Positions 7,608 to 15,686 of a stretch of 64,000 bases of DNA are shown piece after piece; position 1 is the first letter of the stretch; the number at the start of each line of letters is the position of its first letter. The notes under the pieces are model-generated. The model made no database searches, was not told the DNA's origin, and was given only the letters and a program-made list of their open reading frames with translations. Both the position numbers and the translations under genes were made by a program. This stretch comes from Erysipelotrichaceae bacterium. GTDB taxonomy: Bacteria > Bacillota_I > Bacilli_A > Erysipelotrichales > Erysipelotrichaceae. Where the stretch lies: NCBI GenBank assembly GCA_019415435.1, contig DXZE01000003.1, positions 9,378 to 73,377 of the forward strand. Reading direction: 5' to 3'.

Positions 7608-8864
7608 ATGAGAAAGATATTCCATATTGATATAAATCACTGCTATGCCCAGATTGAAGAAATGCGTTGTCCAAAGCTCAGAAATGTTCCCATGGCAGTA
7701 GGAGGACATGAAGAAAAAAGACATGGCATTATTCTGGCTAAGAATGATATCGCCAAAAAGATAGGTATTAAAACAGGAGAATCCTTACGCGAGGCAAAAG
7801 AGAAGTGCCCGGATCTTCTGATTATCCCGCCTGACTATGATGCCTATATCTATTACACAAATGCGGTAAAAAAGATTTACTACGAATACAGCGATTGCGT
7901 GGAGTCATTTGGTCTTGATGAAGCATGGATCGATTATACCGATTCCGAACATTTATTTGGAGATCCTGTGCAATGTGCAGCTTCTATTCAGAAAAGAGTA
8001 TTGCAGGAAATTGGTTTAACCGTATCTGTTGGGGTTTCCTGGAATAAGGTATTTGCCAAGCTTGGCAGTGATATGAAGAAACCTTATGGCTTAACAGTTA
8101 TTACAAAAGAAAACTACAAAGACACTGTCTGGCCATTACCGGCAGAAGATCTGATGTATGTAGGTCCTGCCACAAGCCGCAAGCTTCATGAAAGAGGCAT
8201 TCTCACCATTGGTGATCTGGCTCAGTATCCTGTTGTCTATTTGGAAAAGGCAATGGGTGTTGCAGGAGAGATGATTCATGCTTTTGCGAATGGAATGGAT
8301 CCTTCGACAGTATCCAGGACAGCTTCTCAGGCACCTGTAAAGTCTATTGGCAATGCCATTACGATGGTTCATGATGTCTCTTCCTCAGAAGAGATCAGAC
8401 CTGTGTATTATGTGCTTTGCGAGGCTGTTGCGTCCCGCTTAAAAGAGGCAGGCATGGAAGGAGATACAATCAGTATTTCCTTACGCAATGCCGATCTCAA
8501 CTGGTATGCCATGCAGCGTAAAACTGCTCAGAAAACCAATGTCAGTACTGAGATTATGATGGAGGCAGAAAGCATGTTAGCAGCCTATGACTTTGCTTCT
8601 CCTTTGCGGGCTGTCGGTATCAGTGTCAGTTCTTTATCTAAAGATAACGGTACACGTCAGTTGTCTTTATTTCAGGATGAAAAGAAACATGAAAAAGACA
8701 GATGTATAGATCAGGCTATGGATGATATCCGTAATCACTATGGCTTCTATGCCATCAGAAGAGCCTGCACGCTCAAAGACAGACCGCTTACCGAATTTAA
8801 CGTCAAAGAAGATCATACCGTACATCCGACCGGTTATTTTCAGGGTAGAAAGATGAGGCTATAA
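7608..8864 (+). CDS. Y-family DNA polymerase (DinB/UmuC type)
   Basis: 418-residue translesion polymerase. What is seen: the N-terminal metal-binding strand FHIDINHCYAQIEEM; SFGLDEAWIDYT, the SxDExxxD catalytic motif with Asp and Glu; VGVSWNKVFAKLGSDMKKP, the GxxxNKxLAKxAS-type palm motif; and a helix-hairpin-helix around VGPATSRKLHERGILTIGDLA. A little-finger domain follows. The leader is only about 5 nt because the -10 ends 10 nt before the ATG, so there is no room for a ribosome site. The gene is divergent from a LexA/HdiR-like repressor and is followed without a gap by a small gene, which argues for a DNA-damage-inducible mutagenesis unit. Confidence 0.93.
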   Translation: MRKIFHIDINHCYAQIEEMRCPKLRNVPMAVGGHEEKRHGIILAKNDIAKKIGIKTGESLREAKEKCPDLLIIPPDYDAYIYYTNAVKKIYYEYSDCVESFGLDEAWIDYTDSEHLFGDPVQCAASIQKRVLQEIGLTVSVGVSWNKVFAKLGSDMKKPYGLTVITKENYKDTVWPLPAEDLMYVGPATSRKLHERGILTIGDLAQYPVVYLEKAMGVAGEMIHAFANGMDPSTVSRTASQAPVKSIGNAITMVHDVSSSEEIRPVYYVLCEAVASRLKEAGMEGDTISISLRNADLNWYAMQRKTAQKTNVSTEIMMEAESMLAAYDFASPLRAVGISVSSLSKDNGTRQLSLFQDEKKHEKDRCIDQAMDDIRNHYGFYAIRRACTLKDRPLTEFNVKEDHTVHPTGYFQGRKMRL

Positions 8865-9107
8865 ATGCAGTTATACAAGCGTTATATAGATGTGATTGTA
8901 GAACAGAGCAGAACAGGGAAAATCGTTCCGCTGTATATATGCTGGGATAATGGGCAGAGATATCACATTGATAAGATTTTAAGCAGAGAACAGCGTGCTT
9001 CCCAGGTAGGAGGATGCGGAATGCGCTATGTCTGTGTCATTCAGGGTAAAACAAGAAATCTGTTTCTTGAAAGAAACAGATGGTTTATTGAAAGTTATCA
9101 GCCGTAA
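8865..9107 (+). CDS. Small conserved-looking partner protein of the Y-family polymerase, function unknown
   Basis: 80 residues starting on the base after the polymerase stop (TAA then ATG), so translation is surely coupled. It is strand-rich, with PLYICWDNGQRYHIDKIL, GGCGMRYVCVIQGKTRN, and an ending RNRWFIE. Small beta-barrel proteins of this kind (for example DUF6504 in Actinobacteria, YolD-like in Bacillus) often follow Y-family polymerase genes. I see a general resemblance in size, position and the closing W-F-I-E strand, but I cannot assign a family. A role in the polymerase complex is inference from position. Confidence 0.75.
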   Translation: MQLYKRYIDVIVEQSRTGKIVPLYICWDNGQRYHIDKILSREQRASQVGGCGMRYVCVIQGKTRNLFLERNRWFIESYQP

Positions 9108-9109
9108 TA

Positions 9110-9382
9110 TTATTTATCATTAATTACAGAAATATCATTGGAGACATGCATGTCAGGTGTCATAGCCGTAATCCGGTTTGTATCTGTTAACATGCTGATC
9201 TCCTTTTCTTTTGCGTCATTATCCCTGGCTAATGTATCTACCGAATTGCTGATGCTCTGTATCTGTCTTGAAAGCTGGTTATTATAATTCCTCAGAAATG
9301 TTTCAGAAATAATGCATGCGGAGAGAGAAAACATAAAGAGAAATGCCACAAATCTTGTAAAACGGAACTTCTTATGATTCAT
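9110..9382 (-). CDS. Small single-pass membrane protein with periplasm-side coiled coil (FtsL/DivIC-like topology)
   Basis: 90 residues from ATG 9382, chosen because GAGGAGG lies 7 nt before it. What is seen: a short basic N-terminus (MNHKKFRFTRF), one membrane helix (VAFLFMFSLSACIISETF), and an outside coiled coil (NQLSRQIQSISNSVDTLA...KEKEISML) ending in Asn-rich polar residues. This is the layout of FtsL/DivIC septum proteins, but the gene is not in a division cluster and sequence identity to FtsL cannot be claimed. It overlaps the preceding 60-codon gene by 11 nt, so the two form one unit. Confidence 0.6.
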   Translation of the reverse strand: MNHKKFRFTRFVAFLFMFSLSACIISETFLRNYNNQLSRQIQSISNSVDTLARDNDAKEKEISMLTDTNRITAMTPDMHVSNDISVINDK

Positions 9383-9554
9383 GTGATGCCTCCTCATTCA
9401 GCTTCTTCTTAAACCACTCTGAGCGGTTATCCATACTTTCCAATAACTGTATCAACTCAGAATCATGCCTGGTGTTCAGTTTGAACACATATCTTTTCAC
9501 ATATTTTTTCTGATAATCCCTATTGTACTGCATTCTCTTCTGATTCTTTTTCAT
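9372..9554 (-). CDS. 60-residue basic protein, unknown function
   Basis: Start at ATG 9554, after AGGGGAAAA. What is seen: a strongly basic, Tyr/Lys/Arg-rich N-terminus (MKKNQKRMQYNRDYQKKYVK), then RYVFKLNTRHDSELIQLLESM, and a charged amphipathic tail. The strand-helix-helix pattern (RYVFKL, then two helices) resembles small ribbon-helix-helix-like proteins annotated as hypothetical in many Firmicutes. A DNA-binding role would fit the perfect inverted repeat over its own promoter, but this is inference. The gene overlaps the membrane-protein gene downstream. Confidence 0.6.
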   Translation of the reverse strand: MKKNQKRMQYNRDYQKKYVKRYVFKLNTRHDSELIQLLESMDNRSEWFKKKLNEEASHES

Positions 9555-9564
9555 ATTTTCCCCT

Positions 9565-9591
9565 ATGATTGGTACACCAATCATTATAGCA
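9565..9591 (-). promoter_or_regulatory. Extended -10 promoter with an inverted repeat at the transcription start
   Basis: On the minus strand TGCTATAAT (-10 hexamer 9583-9588) is an extended -10 element. It is immediately followed by an inverted repeat with 8-bp arms ATGATTGG / CCAATCAT (9565-9584) that would sit on +1. This is a typical place for a repressor, possibly autoregulation by the 60-residue protein (inference). Confidence 0.55.
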
Positions 9592-9618
9592 CAAGAAATT
9601 AAGCATATACGTATAACT

Positions 9619-9647
9619 TTGTAAAAATGATGTAAAAGTTGTATTCT
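9619..9647 (+). promoter_or_regulatory. Sigma-A-type promoter of the PfkB kinase gene
   Basis: -35 TTGTAA (9619-9624), 17-bp spacer, -10 TATTCT (9642-9647), about 20 nt before the ATG. The ribosome site ACAGGAGG lies between. Confidence 0.6.
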
Positions 9648-9667
9648 TAAGCACAACAGGAGGCTGT

Positions 9668-10642
9668 ATGGGTATTACTGTATTTGGAGCTGTTTTCGTA
9701 GATATTAAAGGTTATCCGTTTGAAAGATTTGTCCCGGGTGGACGCAATGCCGGAAAGGTAGAGCAGGTACATGGCGGTGTATCCCGTAATGTTGCGGAAG
9801 ATATTGCCAATGTAGAACTAAGACCTACCTTTGTCAGTGTGGTCGATCATTCCGGTACCGGTACGGATGTTATTGAAAAGCTGAATCGTCATAAGGTGAA
9901 TACAAAATACATTCAGAGAATTGATGGCGGCTTAGGTACATGGCTTGCAGTGTTTAATCATGAAGGGGATGTTGTGGCATCTATATCACAAAGACCGGAT
10001 TTATCCGGAATCAATGACATTCTTGATCAGTATGGAGATGAAATATTCTCTAACTCTGATTCCATTGTTGTAGAGATTGATATGAACTCGGATCTTCTCA
10101 AACGTATCTTTGACTATGCGGATAAGTATGGCATCAAGGTATATGCGGTGGTGTCCAACATGTCGATTGCGATGGAAAGAAGAGATCTGATGAAAAGAAC
10201 CGGTTGTGTTGTATGCAATGATCAGGAGGCTGGTCTTCTTTTCTCAGATAACTATGAAGGTATGTCAGCGGAAGAACTGGCTCCAGTCATCATGGATCGG
10301 GCCAAGACAGCCCAGTATCCAAAGATGGTCGTGACAATGGGAGATCAGGGTGCCGTATGGACAGATGGCAATACCTGTGGTGTAGCACCAGCCCAGAAGA
10401 CTGCTGTCGTGGATACTACCGGGGCAGGGGATGCTTTCTTTGCCGGCTGTGCAATCGGCTTAACCTATGGTAAAACTCTTGCCCAGGCTTGTTCTATCGG
10501 TACCCGCTTAGCTTCCTCTGTCATTGCCACAAAAGAATCTGTATGCCCGCGCTTTGAACCAGCTGAATTTAATCTGGATACAGCTGCGGCACGCTGCCAA
10601 CAGATGGACCTGTTCTCTGAAGAACATCTGGACAGTAAATAA
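9668..10642 (+). CDS. PfkB/ribokinase family sugar or nucleoside kinase
   Basis: 324-residue ATP-dependent kinase. What is seen: an N-terminal GGVSRNVAEDIANV segment, equivalent to the first PfkB signature with the Gly-Gly hinge and Asn-x-Ala; a central lid; and the second PfkB signature DTTGAGDAFFAG with the catalytic Asp of the anion hole near residue 255. The N-terminal GAVFVDIKGYP strand resembles pseudouridine/nucleoside kinases more than ribokinase, so the substrate could be a modified nucleoside or a sugar. This is not resolvable from sequence. A deoxynucleoside kinase gene follows after 47 nt, which fits a salvage theme. Confidence 0.85.
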   Translation: MGITVFGAVFVDIKGYPFERFVPGGRNAGKVEQVHGGVSRNVAEDIANVELRPTFVSVVDHSGTGTDVIEKLNRHKVNTKYIQRIDGGLGTWLAVFNHEGDVVASISQRPDLSGINDILDQYGDEIFSNSDSIVVEIDMNSDLLKRIFDYADKYGIKVYAVVSNMSIAMERRDLMKRTGCVVCNDQEAGLLFSDNYEGMSAEELAPVIMDRAKTAQYPKMVVTMGDQGAVWTDGNTCGVAPAQKTAVVDTTGAGDAFFAGCAIGLTYGKTLAQACSIGTRLASSVIATKESVCPRFEPAEFNLDTAAARCQQMDLFSEEHLDSK

Positions 10643-10689
10643 AGAATGCGTACAATAGAAACTGTTGTGTTTCAGGGAGGCATCTTGTG

Positions 10690-11376
10690 ATGATCATTAT
10701 GGCAGGTACAATCGGGGCAGGGAAATCCAATCTGACCCGCATTCTTTCAGAACATTTAGGCACTAAGGCATTCTATGAACCGGTAGAAGAAAATCCTATT
10801 CTGCCTTTATATTACAGTGATATGAAACGCTATGCTTTCTTATTGCAGATATACTTTTTAAACAAGCGTTTCCGCATGATTAAAAAGGCCATGCAGGATG
10901 ATAATAATGTGCTTGACCGTTCTATTTATGAAGATGCACTGTTCTTTCATATGAATGCAGAAAAGGGTAATGCGACGCCTCAGGAAACAGCTGTCTATGA
11001 TGATCTTCTTGATAATATGATGGAAGAACTGCCTTATGCTTCTCATAAGAAAGCACCGGATTTATTAGTCTATATAGATGTATCTTTGGATACCATGCTG
11101 AAAAGGATCCGTCAGAGAGGCAGATCCTATGAACAGATTGAAACAGATCCTTCCTTAAAGGATTATTATGCAGATCTGGTTAAGCATTACAAAGTCTGGT
11201 ATGAAGACTATCATATCTCTCCTAAGATCAGAATTGATGGAGACAAATACGACTTTGTCTTAAACAAACAGGATAGAAAAACAGTTCTTACCATGATTGA
11301 TAAAGAACTGCTTACATTAAATAAACTGAGTGATACACAATATCAGAAACTGATGGATAAGCTTACTGATCTCTGA
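10690..11376 (+). CDS. Deoxynucleoside kinase (deoxyadenosine/deoxyguanosine type)
   Basis: 228 residues from ATG 10690; a GTG at 10687 in the same frame is nearer to the AGGGAGG site and also possible. What is seen: the P-loop GTIGAGKSNL, VLDRSIYEDALFF with the DRS motif that binds substrate and magnesium, and the LID RIRQRGRSYEQ. This is the bacterial/insect dNK family, which phosphorylates deoxynucleosides for dNTP salvage. The 3' end overlaps the convergent flavoprotein gene by 14 nt. Confidence 0.9.
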   Translation: MIIMAGTIGAGKSNLTRILSEHLGTKAFYEPVEENPILPLYYSDMKRYAFLLQIYFLNKRFRMIKKAMQDDNNVLDRSIYEDALFFHMNAEKGNATPQETAVYDDLLDNMMEELPYASHKKAPDLLVYIDVSLDTMLKRIRQRGRSYEQIETDPSLKDYYADLVKHYKVWYEDYHISPKIRIDGDKYDFVLNKQDRKTVLTMIDKELLTLNKLSDTQYQKLMDKLTDL

Positions 11377-12913
11377 TGGCTTCGATAACAGCTTCTGCCT
11401 GCTTAATGCCATCTACTGCAGAACTGACAATACCACCCGCGTAGCCGGCACCTTCTCCACAAGGATAGAGTCCCTCTACAGAGATACTCTGTCCTTTTTC
11501 ATTTCTTACCATCCTGATAGGGGAAGAAGAACGTGACTCCATGCCAGTCATAATACCCTGATCAATAAATCCCGGTATATTATGATCAAAAGCTGCCAAT
11601 CCATCTTCTAATGCCTGATTTACGGCATCAGAGAATAATGCATGCATATCTTCCATGATGACACCTCTTGAATAGCTGGAAGAAATGCAGGCAGATCCGG
11701 GGACATTATGATTTAAATAATCTGATATGTTTTCGCACGGAGCCATAAAGTGATCCCGATAGGCACGCTTTTCCAATTCTTTCTGAAAGATAAATCCATC
11801 CAGGGGATGACCATGATCAAACTCAGAAGAAGGGATCTGTACAAGAATAGCCGCATTGGCATTTTTTCCATCTCTGGCAGAATAACTCATACCGTTTACC
11901 GCAAGATGTCCTTCTTCCGTAGAGGCAGGAATGACAACGCCACCCGGACACATACAGAAGGAATAGACACCTCTGCCATTTCTACTGCGGTGGGTCAGCT
12001 TATAGGAGGCTGCCCCTAAAGATGGATGGTCCCAGTATTTACCATACTGATTTTGATTGATCAGAATCTGGGGATGTTCGACTCTGACACCTGCCGCAAA
12101 GTCCTTCTGAATAATGGATACACCATGGTTATATAGAGTTTCATATGTATCAGATGCACTGTGACCTGTACATAACAATACGTAAGAACAGTCATATGTA
12201 CCATGGTTTGTCACAATGCCATTGATTTCATTGTTTTTAACTACAATATCAAGAAGCTTAGTCTCAAAATGAATTTCACCGCCAAGTTTTATGACTTTCT
12301 TACGGATATTCTTAACAATCTTTCTTAAAACATCTGTACCGATGTGAGGTCTGTGTTCATAGGCAATTGCCGGATCGGCGCCTGCTTCTATGAATTCTTC
12401 CATGACTTTGGAAACCCGGATATTCTTCATTCTGGAAGTCAGCTTGCCATCAGAAAAAGTGCCGGCGCCGCCTTCCCCATACTGAACATTGGATTCTTTT
12501 TTGAGGCTGCCTGTTTTAAAGAAAGTCTCTACATCTTTTGTTCTTTCTTCTACGCATTTACCCCTTTCAATGACAATCGGCTTTAAACCGCATTCTGCAA
12601 GTAATAAAGCTGCAAACATGCCAGAAGGTCCAAAACCAACAATAACCGGTCTTTCTTCACTCTTTAAAGGCAATGGATTGTGATATACCTCTTTACGATC
12701 TTCACTTACATCCTTCATGCGCAAGTAGCGCTGTTCATTCTTCACATCCGCATAAACGGTATAAGAAAAATGAAGATCTTTTCTTGCGTCAAGAGATTCT
12801 CTTTCTATCTCAAAAGAACGTATCTCAAAAGGAGAACAATGCAGCTTATGCGCAATATGGGATACATTTAACTTCTGCCCTACAGGACAATGAATCTGAT
12901 TAATCTTTAACAT
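11363..12913 (-). CDS. FAD-dependent dehydrogenase of the COG2509 family
   Basis: 516 residues from ATG 12913. An upstream in-frame ATG at 12925 falls inside the predicted -10 (TATAAT) and was rejected. What is seen: a dinucleotide-binding VIVGFGPSGMFAALLLAE with the following acidic strand end (VIERG); YGEGGAGTFSDGKLTSR, a signature of this family; CMCPGGVVIPASTEEG; and a C-terminal LYPCGEGAGYAGGI FAD contact. Homologues are widespread in Firmicutes and annotated as NAD(P)/FAD-dependent oxidoreductases of unknown substrate. The gene is divergent from sdaAB and has a very short leader. Confidence 0.88.
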   Translation of the reverse strand: MLKINQIHCPVGQKLNVSHIAHKLHCSPFEIRSFEIERESLDARKDLHFSYTVYADVKNEQRYLRMKDVSEDRKEVYHNPLPLKSEERPVIVGFGPSGMFAALLLAECGLKPIVIERGKCVEERTKDVETFFKTGSLKKESNVQYGEGGAGTFSDGKLTSRMKNIRVSKVMEEFIEAGADPAIAYEHRPHIGTDVLRKIVKNIRKKVIKLGGEIHFETKLLDIVVKNNEINGIVTNHGTYDCSYVLLCTGHSASDTYETLYNHGVSIIQKDFAAGVRVEHPQILINQNQYGKYWDHPSLGAASYKLTHRSRNGRGVYSFCMCPGGVVIPASTEEGHLAVNGMSYSARDGKNANAAILVQIPSSEFDHGHPLDGFIFQKELEKRAYRDHFMAPCENISDYLNHNVPGSACISSSYSRGVIMEDMHALFSDAVNQALEDGLAAFDHNIPGFIDQGIMTGMESRSSSPIRMVRNEKGQSISVEGLYPCGEGAGYAGGIVSSAVDGIKQAEAVIEAIRDQ

Positions 12914-12995
12914 AACTGCATGCATTATACATGAAATGATATGAAAATGCGAAAGCTTTGGTTTTCTCCTGTATAATAGAAAAAAGGTAATCTGA

Positions 12996-13688
12996 ATGAA
13001 TATATTTGATGTAATTGGCCCGGTAATGGTAGGACCCTCCAGCTCTCATACTGCCGGAGCTGTAAAAATAGGCAGAACAGCCTTACGCTTATTAAAAGAA
13101 CCGGTAAAACATGCGGATATTTATCTGTATGGCTCTTTTGCGTCCACTGGTAAAGGTCATGGTACTGATAAGGCATTGGTTGCTGGATTATTAGGCTTAA
13201 CGGTAGATGATTCCCGGATACCAGACAGCTTCCGGTTAGCTCGTGAAAGAGGCTTATCTTTTCAATTCTATGCCGATACAGAGGCATATCATGTTCATCC
13301 AAACAGTGCAAAAATGTCTTTAACCGGCATTAATGGAAAGAAACTTACAATGCTTGCCTCTTCACCAGGAGCTTCCCGTATTCTCGTTAATGAAATCAAT
13401 GGTGTACAGACATCTTTCTCTGGTGAAAGTCCGACCATTATTGTAAGAAATGAAGATCATCCTGGCTGTATTGCCAAAGTAACAGGCATTCTGCGGGATC
13501 ATTCTGTTAATATTGCCAGAATGTCATTAACAAGAGAGAACAGAGGCGGCTATGCGGCTATGATTCTGGAAACAGATCAGGAAGTATCTGAAGATCTGAT
13601 CAATGAAATCAGACATACAGAAGGCGTACAGAATGCTGTATATCTGGGTAAGGATAAAGGAGATACAATCGATGTTTCAGTCAGTTAA
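12996..13688 (+). CDS. sdaAB: L-serine dehydratase, iron-sulfur-dependent, beta subunit
   Basis: 230 residues. With the alpha subunit it deaminates L-serine to pyruvate and ammonia. What is seen: NIFDVIGPVMVGPSSSHTAG, the beta-subunit signature at the N-terminus; GYGSFAxTGKGHGTDKA-like sequence (YGSFASTGKGHGTDKA); and a C-terminal ACT domain beginning about residue 148 (IIVRNEDHPGCIAKVTGIL). The AAAAAAGGT site precedes ATG 12996 and a TATAAT -10 lies about 20 nt before it. It overlaps sdaAA by 17 nt. Confidence 0.95.
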   Translation: MNIFDVIGPVMVGPSSSHTAGAVKIGRTALRLLKEPVKHADIYLYGSFASTGKGHGTDKALVAGLLGLTVDDSRIPDSFRLARERGLSFQFYADTEAYHVHPNSAKMSLTGINGKKLTMLASSPGASRILVNEINGVQTSFSGESPTIIVRNEDHPGCIAKVTGILRDHSVNIARMSLTRENRGGYAAMILETDQEVSEDLINEIRHTEGVQNAVYLGKDKGDTIDVSVS

Positions 13689-14550
13689 AGATATGAGGGA
13701 AGCCTGTGAAAGAGAAAAGCTACCTTTATGGAAAGTTATATTGAAAGAAGACGCTAAGGAAGAAGGTATCTCAGAAGAAGAATCTTTTGCGAAGATGAAA
13801 CATATGTATCTTGCGATGAAGGAATCTGTAAAGGATTATGATGCCTCCAGAAGAAGTGCTTCTGGCTTGGCGGGCGGATGTGCAGAAAAGGTACATGTCC
13901 GCAAAGAAAAGGGTCAGATGATCAGCGGTGACTTTATTGCGGGGGTTATGGAGAAGGCTCTTGCGATAGCAGAAGGCAATGCCTGTATGCGCCGTATTGT
14001 CGCAGCACCAACCGCTGGCAGCTGTGGTGTACTGCCGGCTGTTTTAATCAGCCTGCAGGAAGAAAGAAACTACAGCGATGATCATATGACAGAAGCTTTA
14101 TATATAGCTGGCGGTATAGGTGGTGTCATTGGTTTAAAAGCATCTTTAGCAGGAGCACAGGGAGGATGTCAGGCGGAAATCGGATCAGCTTCTGCTATGG
14201 CTGCCGCAGCCCTTGTATATCTTGATGGAGGCACACCTGAACAATGTGGTGATGCATGTGCACTTGCCTTAAAAGGACTTATGGGGCTGGTTTGTGATCC
14301 GGTAGGAGGACTTGTAGAAGTGCCTTGTATCAAGCGCAATGTGATTGGCAGTGTTAATGCCATCACATCCGCAGATATGGCTTTAGCTGGTATACATAGT
14401 GCAGTGGATTGTGATGAAGTGATCGATGCCATGCGCAGGGTAGGAGAGGCGATGCCGGATTCCCTGCGTGAAACTGGCAAAGGAGGCATTGCGGCCTGCC
14501 CATCCGCTCAATCCCTGCTTAAGAAACTGCAGAATCATGATGAAACATAA
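13672..14550 (+). CDS. sdaAA: L-serine dehydratase, iron-sulfur-dependent, alpha subunit
   Basis: 292 residues from ATG 13672. The frame is open upstream, but AAAGGAGA lies 7-14 nt before this ATG and family proteins start here. What is seen: the catalytic segment RRIVAAPTAGSCGVLPAVL, GAQGGCQAEIGSASAMAAAA, and CDPVGGLVEVPCIKRN. These supply the conserved cysteines that hold the [4Fe-4S] cluster acting as Lewis acid in dehydration. Oxygen sensitivity of this enzyme class fits an anaerobe. Confidence 0.95.
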   Translation: MFQSVKDMREACEREKLPLWKVILKEDAKEEGISEEESFAKMKHMYLAMKESVKDYDASRRSASGLAGGCAEKVHVRKEKGQMISGDFIAGVMEKALAIAEGNACMRRIVAAPTAGSCGVLPAVLISLQEERNYSDDHMTEALYIAGGIGGVIGLKASLAGAQGGCQAEIGSASAMAAAALVYLDGGTPEQCGDACALALKGLMGLVCDPVGGLVEVPCIKRNVIGSVNAITSADMALAGIHSAVDCDEVIDAMRRVGEAMPDSLRETGKGGIAACPSAQSLLKKLQNHDET

Positions 14551-14878
14551 ATACCAGTCTGCTTGTTCGATTATTCAGTATCTTAAGAAACAGTATGGAT
14601 ATGATGCATTCATGGAAGCAGTACATGTACCGAAAACAGATAGTACATGGAAATGGAATATTCCATATTACTGTTATCTCTATACCAGGGATCATCAGGC
14701 AGTCTTGTTAGTTACTATTAAAGAAGTAAGAGATACATTACAGGCACAGGAAGATTTATCCTGGTCTGATGTATTGGAATATTATGAAGAAGACTCTTTG
14801 AAAGATATGGAAAAAGGAAATATAGCAGATGCTTATTTCTGTGAAACATTCTTGATGATGAAAAGCCTTATGAAATAA
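14537..14878 (+). CDS. Hypothetical protein, 113 residues
   Basis: The start is one of two adjacent ATG codons (14537, 14540) overlapping the end of sdaAA by up to 14 nt, so it is probably read by coupling. The protein is soluble, rich in Tyr and acidic residues, without membrane helix or signal. The middle (WKWNIPYYCYLYTRDHQAVLLVTI) looks like a beta sheet. No family is recognised. Its position suggests cotranscription with serine dehydratase; the function is unknown. Confidence 0.6.
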   Translation: MMKHKYQSACSIIQYLKKQYGYDAFMEAVHVPKTDSTWKWNIPYYCYLYTRDHQAVLLVTIKEVRDTLQAQEDLSWSDVLEYYEEDSLKDMEKGNIADAYFCETFLMMKSLMK

Positions 14879-14904
14879 AAAATCATATCTTTTATGAGAT
14901 ATGA
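14876..14904 (-). terminator. Terminator of the TetR gene
   Basis: An 8-bp perfect stem TCATATCT / AGATATGA (14883-14904) is followed, in the minus direction, by a run of T (AAAAAA on the plus strand). The TetR stop codon lies in the loop. Confidence 0.65.
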
Positions 14905-15479
14905 TCTGGTTCCTGCATTTCTTCCATATGGGACAGTCTTCTGACTGCTTCCTGGATATTTCCCTTCATCAGATAAGACGTACGCATAACTATGATTTTA
15001 GGATCTTCAGCCATGCCTTTATCAATCCAGTCTAAAACAATACCCGCAAATCCATACTTATAGAAATCCGCAATGAATTTCTTATCTGCTACATTAATAT
15101 GAATGCCTTTTGAGGCATCATTTACAACATCCATTAGCAGGGTATAGGCACTGTCCTGAATAATATTCTTTAAATGACCGCCGCTGCGGGAATGATAGGT
15201 CTTTAAGATGAAATGACTGTTATCCAGCATCTGTCTGCACATGCCCTCCATGCCTTCTTCCCAATTATTGCTTTTGCGGTTGGAACCGATTGCCTCAGAA
15301 ACAGAAGTTGTATACATCCATTCAATTAGATCATAGATATCATGAAAGTGATAATAAAAAGTCTGACGGTTTACACCGCATTCATCTGTAAGATCACTGA
15401 TTGTGATCTTATCTAATGTTTTTCTTTTTAAAACTTTTTTCAATGCTTCTGCTAATGCGTACTTTGTATGATCTGACAT
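14892..15479 (-). CDS. TetR/AcrR family regulator, DhaS-like
   Basis: 195 residues from ATG 15479, chosen because AAGGCAGG lies just before it; two in-frame ATGs further upstream are less well placed. What is seen: an N-terminal TetR helix-turn-helix (ITISDLTDECGVNRQTFYYH, with the FYYHF signature), and a C-terminal domain with FYKYGFAGIVLDWIDKGM. That C-terminal segment is characteristic of the DhaS/TetR_C_8 group, whose founding member activates dihydroxyacetone kinase genes. It is divergent from the tRNA genes and lies near the glycerol-phosphate oxidoreductase operon, so glycerol or dihydroxyacetone metabolism is a reasonable guess for its target. Confidence 0.82.
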   Translation of the reverse strand: MSDHTKYALAEALKKVLKRKTLDKITISDLTDECGVNRQTFYYHFHDIYDLIEWMYTTSVSEAIGSNRKSNNWEEGMEGMCRQMLDNSHFILKTYHSRSGGHLKNIIQDSAYTLLMDVVNDASKGIHINVADKKFIADFYKYGFAGIVLDWIDKGMAEDPKIIVMRTSYLMKGNIQEAVRRLSHMEEMQEPDHIS

Positions 15480-15590
15480 ATTGCCTGCCTTGTCTAATTT
15501 CATATTCCTATCATACAAAATTTTCTTCCATATATCAAAAAATAGTGTATACTATATTAGCGTCTCATAAAAAAGACAATGATGGCACTT

Positions 15591-15681
15591 GCAGGATTAC
15601 CCAAGTGGTTGAAGGGGCGGGCTTGGAAAGCTCGTAGATCGGTAACACGGTGCCAGGGTTCAAATCCCTGATCCTGCGCCA
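15591..15681 (+). tRNA. tRNA-Ser (anticodon GGA)
   Basis: 91 nt with encoded CCA. Acceptor GCAGGAT / ATCCTGC with discriminator G; D-stem CCC/GGG with GTGG; anticodon stem CGGGC/GCTCG with loop TTGGAAA giving GGA at 15625-15627; long type II variable arm; T-arm CAGGG TTCAAAT CCCTG. All serine identity features (G73, long variable arm) are present. A TATACT -10 lies at 15548-15553. Confidence 0.95.
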
Positions 15682-15686
15682 TTTAT

